Assembly: GCA_009841115.1 (NCBI GenBank)
Contig: VXML01000058.1
Location: forward strand, 186,001 to 250,000
Length of the DNA stretch: 64,000 nt
Source of the DNA: Gemmatimonadota bacterium
Lineage (GTDB): Bacteria > Latescibacterota > UBA2968 > UBA8231
Reading direction: 5' to 3'
Shown here piece after piece: positions 59,766-64,000 of the stretch. The first letter of the stretch is position 1. Every line of letters starts with the position of its first letter. The notes beneath the pieces are model-generated. The model saw nothing but the letters and a program-made list of their open reading frames with translations. It searched no databases and was not told the DNA's origin. Made by a program: the position numbers and the translations under genes.

Positions 59766-61313
59766 ATGACTGTCGCGCCCGATTATACGTCAAAGGTCCC
59801 TTACTACACCTTCCCCGACACCTTAGCCGAACAGGAAGAGGCGCTGGCTACCAACCCGCTGCTACAGCGTCTGCTCGAAGCGCGCCGCTCGTACGCCGGC
59901 GACCCTCACCGCCCCATCTACCACTACATCAACCCCGAAGCCAATCTCAACGACCCCAACGGACTATGCTTCTGGCAGGGCCGCTACCATCTCTTCTACC
60001 AAGCCTATCCACCGGAGGACACTCGCCAGCACTGGGGCCACGCCATAAGCGACGACCTCGTCCACTGGCGCGACTTGCCGTACTGCATCTATCCGAACCC
60101 AGAACGCTGCTGCTTTTCGGGAGCTGCGCTAGTCGAGGAAGATCGCGTCATTGCCATGTACCACGGCACCGAGGTCGGCAACATGGTCGCCACTTCTTCG
60201 GACCCGCTGTTGCTTAACTGGGAAAAGGTCGCCAACAAGGCTGTGATCCCCATCCGCGCCGACGCGCCCTACCGAGTCTTCGACCCCTGCATCTGGAAGC
60301 AGGGCGACGCGTACTACTCGCTGTCCGCGGGCACCAAGCCCGAAGGCCCGGCCGGCAAGCCCGTGCGCGCCAACTTCCTCTTCAGGTCGAGCGATCTCGA
60401 ACACTGGGAGTACCTCCACCCCTTCGTGGAGGACGACGGGTACACGCTAGTCGGCGACGACGGAGCCTGCCCCTATTTCTGGCCGATTGGCGACCGCCAC
60501 ATCCTCCTCTTCTTCAGCCATAGAAGCGGCGGCCAGTACCTGCTCGGCGACTACGACACCGAGCGCGACAAGTTCGTCGTGACTTACGGGGCCAAATTCA
60601 ACTTCGGCGCGGCCGCGCCCTCGGGCGTCCACGCCCCTTCGGCGACCCCCGACGGCCAAGGCGGCGTCTTGGTCATTTTCAACATGAATCCCGGCAAACC
60701 GACCAAGCACTGGAACCAGATTATGACCTTGCCACGCCGACTGACCGTGATCGGCGACGACTTGGCCATGGAGCCGGCCGGCGACCTCGAGTCGCTCCGG
60801 CGGGATCATCAGCACATTGGCAAAACTATCCTCGCCGCCAACGAAGAACTCGTCCTCGATACAGTCCAAGGCAACGCCATGGAAATCGTCGCCGAAATCG
60901 ATCCGCAAGACGCGCCCATGATCGAACTCAATGTCTTGCGCGCTCCTGGCAAGGAGGAGTACACACGCATTGCCTTTTTCAAAAATCGGGGCTTCAGAGA
61001 CCGCGTCTTTGGCAGCGACCACCACCAGAGCCTGATCTCGCTCGACACCTCGTATTCTTCTGTCGCGCCCGACGTGCTCTCCCGCTCCCCAGAGACCGCC
61101 CCGGTCATCCTCACCCCGGGTGAGACGCTCAAGCTGCGGGTTTTCGTCGATAAGAGCGTCGTCGAAGTCTTTGCCAACGGCCAGCAATGCGTGGCCGCGC
61201 GCGTCTATCCCGACCGCGCTGACAGTGTCGGAGTCTCGCTGCGCGCGCAGGGCCAGAGCGCCGAACTGCTCTCGCTCGACGCCTATCAGATGCAGGACAT
61301 CTACGCGGAATAG
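59766..61313 (+). CDS. GH32-like protein with altered acid/base residue
   Basis: The 515-residue protein has the five-bladed propeller and C-terminal beta-sandwich of glycoside hydrolase family 32 (fructosidases). The nucleophile motif NDPNG is kept at about residue 62, and the sandwich strand VFVDKSVVEVFANG is typical. But the RDP motif reads FDP (about 171), and the acid/base motif ECP reads ACP (GACPYFW, about 232), so the catalytic glutamate is alanine. There is no signal peptide. It may act on another substrate or only bind sugar. GGAGG precedes the ATG. It heads a plus-strand group with PhyH, SDR and DUF6785-type genes. Confidence 0.82.
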   Translation: MTVAPDYTSKVPYYTFPDTLAEQEEALATNPLLQRLLEARRSYAGDPHRPIYHYINPEANLNDPNGLCFWQGRYHLFYQAYPPEDTRQHWGHAISDDLVHWRDLPYCIYPNPERCCFSGAALVEEDRVIAMYHGTEVGNMVATSSDPLLLNWEKVANKAVIPIRADAPYRVFDPCIWKQGDAYYSLSAGTKPEGPAGKPVRANFLFRSSDLEHWEYLHPFVEDDGYTLVGDDGACPYFWPIGDRHILLFFSHRSGGQYLLGDYDTERDKFVVTYGAKFNFGAAAPSGVHAPSATPDGQGGVLVIFNMNPGKPTKHWNQIMTLPRRLTVIGDDLAMEPAGDLESLRRDHQHIGKTILAANEELVLDTVQGNAMEIVAEIDPQDAPMIELNVLRAPGKEEYTRIAFFKNRGFRDRVFGSDHHQSLISLDTSYSSVAPDVLSRSPETAPVILTPGETLKLRVFVDKSVVEVFANGQQCVAARVYPDRADSVGVSLRAQGQSAELLSLDAYQMQDIYAE

Positions 61314-61326
61314 AAAGGAGCACGCC

Positions 61327-62061
61327 ATGACCGAGGAAGAAAAATTCGTCTTCGACTTAGAGGGCTATCTAGTCATCAAAGACGTCCTCAGCCAGCAGGA
61401 GCTGGACGATCTCAACGCGCTGATGGACCGGTACATCGACGGCTGGGACAACCACCCCCGCAACGACCTAAACAAGGTCAGTAGCTGGGGCCAAGCCACC
61501 AAAAACCTGATCGACCACCCCAAAATCCTGCCCTACTTGGTCGAACTCATCGGCCCCAAGGTCCGCATCGACCACGACTACGCCATCATCATGGATCGCG
61601 GCGACACCCGTGGCGGTCTCCACGGCGGCCCGAGCCAAGATACCGACCACTGGTTCAGTTACCGCGACGGCCAGATGCGCAACGGCCTGAGCGTGGTGAC
61701 CTTTTTTCTCGCCGATGCCAATGAGGGCGACGGCGGTTTCGCCTGTGTGCCGGGCAGCCACAAGACCAACTACCCCCGCAATCTGCCCCAAGATGTCAGG
61801 CACTTTGAGCGCGACGCGCATTACGTGGTCCAACCGACGGCTAAAGCCGGGGATGCGCTGTTCTTTACCGAGGCTCTCATCCACGGCACCATGCCGTGGC
61901 GCGCCGAGCACCAACGCCGCACGTTGCTCTACAAGTACAGTCCCGGGTACTCGACGTGGGCCAAGGAGTTTTACAACCTCGAAGAGTACGGCGAGCTGAC
62001 CGAACGCCAAAAGCGCATCATGGCTACCCCCTCGATATACGAACATCCCGAGATCGTTTAG
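61327..62061 (+). CDS. PhyH-family protein with HxG instead of HxD (second copy)
   Basis: The 244-residue protein is related to the one at 6059-6847. It has FDLEGYLVIKDVLS near the start, GDGGFACVPGSHK, the distal ligand H187 in IHGTMPW and an arginine pair in QRRTLLYKY. The first iron motif is GLHGG, with H99-G-G101, so the aspartate is glycine again. A nearby DTDHW could supply a carboxylate instead. AAAGGAG stands before the ATG at 61327. It begins 13 bases after the GH32-like gene and is surely in the same transcript. Confidence 0.85.
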   Translation: MTEEEKFVFDLEGYLVIKDVLSQQELDDLNALMDRYIDGWDNHPRNDLNKVSSWGQATKNLIDHPKILPYLVELIGPKVRIDHDYAIIMDRGDTRGGLHGGPSQDTDHWFSYRDGQMRNGLSVVTFFLADANEGDGGFACVPGSHKTNYPRNLPQDVRHFERDAHYVVQPTAKAGDALFFTEALIHGTMPWRAEHQRRTLLYKYSPGYSTWAKEFYNLEEYGELTERQKRIMATPSIYEHPEIV

Positions 62062-62067
62062 AAAAAC

Positions 62068-62166
62068 AGTGATTAGTGATCGGTGGCCAGTGATCAGCCC
62101 CAACTTCCCCCGACCCGGCGGTGTGGGGACTAACCACTGGCCACTGACCACTGGCCACTAATCACT
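62068..62166. repeat. Long imperfect inverted repeat with internal direct repeats
   Basis: The outer arms AGTGATTAGTG (62068-62078) and CACTAATCACT (62156-62166) pair perfectly. Inside, GTGGCCAGTG (62083-62092) can pair with CACTGGCCAC at 62135-62144 or with the same word again at 62149-62158. The whole forms an imperfect hairpin of about 40 base pairs between PhyH and the SDR gene. There is no clear U-run, so it looks like a dispersed repeat element rather than a terminator. Confidence 0.65.
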
Positions 62167-62189
62167 TTTAGACCAATAAGGAGCATACT

Positions 62190-62972
62190 ATGTCCGCATA
62201 CTTGCTAAGCGGAAAGAAAGCCTTCGTCACCGGCGGCAAGCGCCGCATTGGCCGCGGCATTGCCCTGTCTTTAGCCGAGGCTGGCTGCGACGTGGGGATC
62301 AACGACCTGCACAAGGACGACGATGCCGGCAAAACCCTAGGCCTGATCCGCGCCATGGGCCGCGAGGCCGAGTTTTTTCAAGGCGACATTTCTGCTAGTG
62401 CTCAAGTCGAGGCGATGTTCGCGGCCTTTCTCGAACGGTTTGGCCGCATTGATATCTTGGTCAACAACCCCTACGGCGGCACGGGCGAGCACTTCCTCGA
62501 ACTCAGCGAGGAGAATTGGGACCAAAATCTCGACGTGGGCCTCAAGGGATTTTTCCTGTGCTCGCAGCAAGCGGCGCGCGCCATGGTAGCGCAGGGCGAC
62601 GGAGGGGCCATCGTCAGCACCTCCTCGGTGCACGGGCGTCGGGCGTGGAAGAACGACACGGCCTACGGGGCTGCCAAAGCCGGCGTGTTGCGCCTGACCG
62701 AAAGCATGGCCGTTGACTTGGGCGAACACGGCATCCGCTGCAACGCCATCATGCCCGGATACATGGACACCGATCACGTCTTCAACGAACCGCCTCCGGC
62801 GTTGGGCGTTATCGACGAGCGGCTCCACAACATAGTCCCCCTGCGTCGTCCGGGAACTCCCGAAGACATTGGCCGGGCCGTGGTCTTCCTCTGCTCGCCG
62901 GCCGCCGGCTGCATTACCGGGGTGTCTTTGCCGGTGGATGGGGGGCTTTTGGCCGCCTCAGCCGCTGAGTAG
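62190..62972 (+). CDS. SDR family oxidoreductase
   Basis: The 260-residue protein is a classical short-chain dehydrogenase. The cofactor motif is TGGKRRIGRG near residue 14, the NNAG position reads NNPYGG, the serine is in STSSVHG and the YGAAK pair supplies tyrosine and lysine. The end, GCITGVSLPVDGGLLA, is typical of FabG-like enzymes. It reduces a keto or oxidises a hydroxyl group on an unknown substrate. AAGGAG precedes the ATG. It lies downstream of the GH32-like and PhyH genes and upstream of the membrane protein. Confidence 0.92.
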   Translation: MSAYLLSGKKAFVTGGKRRIGRGIALSLAEAGCDVGINDLHKDDDAGKTLGLIRAMGREAEFFQGDISASAQVEAMFAAFLERFGRIDILVNNPYGGTGEHFLELSEENWDQNLDVGLKGFFLCSQQAARAMVAQGDGGAIVSTSSVHGRRAWKNDTAYGAAKAGVLRLTESMAVDLGEHGIRCNAIMPGYMDTDHVFNEPPPALGVIDERLHNIVPLRRPGTPEDIGRAVVFLCSPAAGCITGVSLPVDGGLLAASAAE

Positions 62973-63001
62973 GGTAATCGACGGAATTCGTCGGCCCACA
63001 C

Positions 63002-64000
63002 ATGCCCAAATCGCTTTTCAGCATTAGGGGATTGCTAACCGGCATAGTCCTTTCTCTAGCGGTGGGTCTGCTCGCGCCGTACGGGGTCGTGTTCAATTAC
63101 TACTGGGTCGGCTTCAATCCTTCTTCGCCGGGTGCGCTCTTTCTCTTTTTTGTCCTGACCTTTGCCGTCAATGGATTCGTGGCTCTGCTCGGCCGCCATT
63201 TCGCCCTGTCCAAAGCCGATCTGGTCCTGATTTACTGCATGTTGATGATGGCGGTCACGGTGCCGACTTGGGGCCTTATGTTCTTCCTCATTGGCACCAT
63301 TGTCTATCCCTTCTACTACGCCACCCCGGAAAACAACTACGCCGAGCTGTTCTACGACTTTATCCCTTCGTGGATCGCGCCGCAGGACTTCGAGGCCATC
63401 AAGAATTACTACGAGGGCCTACCGAAGGGTGAGTCCATCCCGTGGGGCGTCTGGGTGGAGCCGATGGCCTACTGGCTGGCGTTGATCGTGGCCATGAGCT
63501 TCATGCTGATCTGCATGAGCGCCATTCTCCACCGCCAGTGGTCGGAGCACGAGCGGCTGACCTACCCCATGGTCCAGTTACCGCAGAATATGATTGAGAA
63601 GGACGCCCAGATGCGCGTGGCTCCTTTCTTTAAGGATAAGCGGATGTGGCTGGGGTTTGCCGTGCCCTGTATCCTGCTCAGTCTCAACGCCCTCAATCAC
63701 TACTTCCCCATTGTGCCCGAATACAACCCTAGAGGCCGGTTTTCCTTTTTAAACCATACCTTGCATCTGCCGGTTGCACTCAACTTGGCTTGGGTCGGCT
63801 TCTTCTACTTGGTCAATCTCGAGATCACGTTCAGCATCTGGTTCTTCTACGTGTTCTCCAAGGTGGAGGAAGGGGTCTTCAAGACGCTCGGCATCGCCAG
63901 CACCGAGCGCCTGAGCGCGTACGAGTACTCGCAGCCGGCTGACCTGACCCATCAAGCCACAGGCGCGGTCATTGTGTTGGTGCTTTTTGGCCTGTGGACC
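63002..64000 (+). CDS. DUF6785-type integral membrane protein (cut by window end)
   Basis: The frame opens at ATG 63002, 29 bases after the SDR stop, and stays open to the end, giving 333 residues without a stop. It has several hydrophobic segments: about residues 9-27, 40-60, 75-105, 160-180 and 220-240, then more near the cut. Pieces such as FALSKADLVLIYCM and HRQWSEHERLTYPMVQLP resemble the large DUF6785/DUF6784 membrane proteins of Planctomycetes, Poribacteria and Latescibacteria, which have about 600 residues and unknown function. A transport role is inference. It may be the transporter of the GH32-PhyH-SDR group. Confidence 0.7.
   Translation, partial: MPKSLFSIRGLLTGIVLSLAVGLLAPYGVVFNYYWVGFNPSSPGALFLFFVLTFAVNGFVALLGRHFALSKADLVLIYCMLMMAVTVPTWGLMFFLIGTIVYPFYYATPENNYAELFYDFIPSWIAPQDFEAIKNYYEGLPKGESIPWGVWVEPMAYWLALIVAMSFMLICMSAILHRQWSEHERLTYPMVQLPQNMIEKDAQMRVAPFFKDKRMWLGFAVPCILLSLNALNHYFPIVPEYNPRGRFSFLNHTLHLPVALNLAWVGFFYLVNLEITFSIWFFYVFSKVEEGVFKTLGIASTERLSAYEYSQPADLTHQATGAVIVLVLFGLWT

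Noticed and set aside
62068..62166. The long hairpin as an intrinsic terminator
   Set aside because: The stem is imperfect and the sequence after it lacks a run of T long enough; it fits a repeat element better.
1..64000. tRNA, rRNA, CRISPR arrays or prophage genes
   Set aside because: I looked for cloverleaf-like gaps, regularly spaced repeats and structural phage motifs and found none; the gaps between genes are too short for rRNA and hold no CCA-ended tRNA pattern that I can recognise by eye.

Overview
The window is about 64 kb of GC-rich, densely coding bacterial chromosome. I see no tRNA, rRNA, CRISPR array, transposase or phage gene. The gene content suggests the FCB superphylum, most like a Latescibacterota- or Poribacteria-type environmental bacterium. 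The clues are four full phytanoyl-CoA-dioxygenase-family (PhyH) genes plus a probable fragment, three creatininase-family genes, paired enolase-superfamily genes, a sulfatase, RraA, MlrC and ThuA proteins, a CRTAC1/FG-GAP protein, a DUF6785-type membrane protein, and several secreted proteins ending in FlgD-like/CHU_C-like C-terminal domains of the kind used by type IX secretion. This assignment is inference from family content; no marker gene is present. No gap between genes exceeds about 260 bases.

Layout. 1-5.97 kb (mostly minus strand): a coupled operon ABC-F ATPase > RidA > Gfo/Idh oxidoreductase > membrane-anchored PQQ-type beta-propeller > PhyH. 6.06-11.5 kb (plus): PhyH, an Mrr-type restriction nuclease, DUF167, an MlrC-like M81 metallopeptidase, a CoA-type Nudix hydrolase and a TIM-barrel glycosidase-like protein. 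11.6-14.6 kb: a creatininase-like gene, a Fic AMP-transferase behind a perfect palindrome, and a small secreted orphan. 14.6-22.2 kb (minus): an apparent uptake/catabolism locus with TonB-dependent receptor, two enolase-superfamily enzymes, a second nearly identical creatininase-like gene, ThuA, a zinc-loop-less dehydrogenase and a HIT hydrolase. 22.4-33.5 kb (minus): a self-standing AAA/DUF4143 ATPase with repeated upstream motifs, a Kelch protein, a VIT/vWA protein, a sulfatase, a DCC protein, a CRTAC1-like FG-GAP protein and a beta-helix lipoprotein.

33.6-50.2 kb (plus) is the most unusual part: a TPR lipoprotein, a separately transcribed CBM9-like secreted protein with its own terminator, three tandem paralogous secreted proteins with discoidin-like folds and sorting-type C-termini, two tandem giant paralogues (918 and 952 residues) with EF-hand-like acidic loops, and a SurA-like double-parvulin foldase that overlaps the last giant gene. 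I read this as a possible undescribed cell-surface or outer-membrane assembly with its own chaperone. Function is not demonstrable from sequence alone.

50.2-64 kb returns to small-molecule catabolism: an uncharacterised (probably alpha-helical barrel) protein, an HpcH/HpaI aldolase and a 2-hydroxyacid dehydrogenase; an NTF2-like secreted protein; an ankyrin-associated small protein; an SDR-fold protein lacking its catalytic residues; a fatty-acid desaturase; a canonical creatininase coupled to a PhyH; RraA; then a GH32-like protein with altered catalytic residues, a second HxG-type PhyH, a canonical SDR and the start of a DUF6785-type membrane protein cut by the window end. A recurring theme is enzyme families carrying substitutions at catalytic or metal-binding positions (two PhyH, two creatininases, one enolase, one SDR, one GH32), which may mean new chemistry or scaffolding roles.
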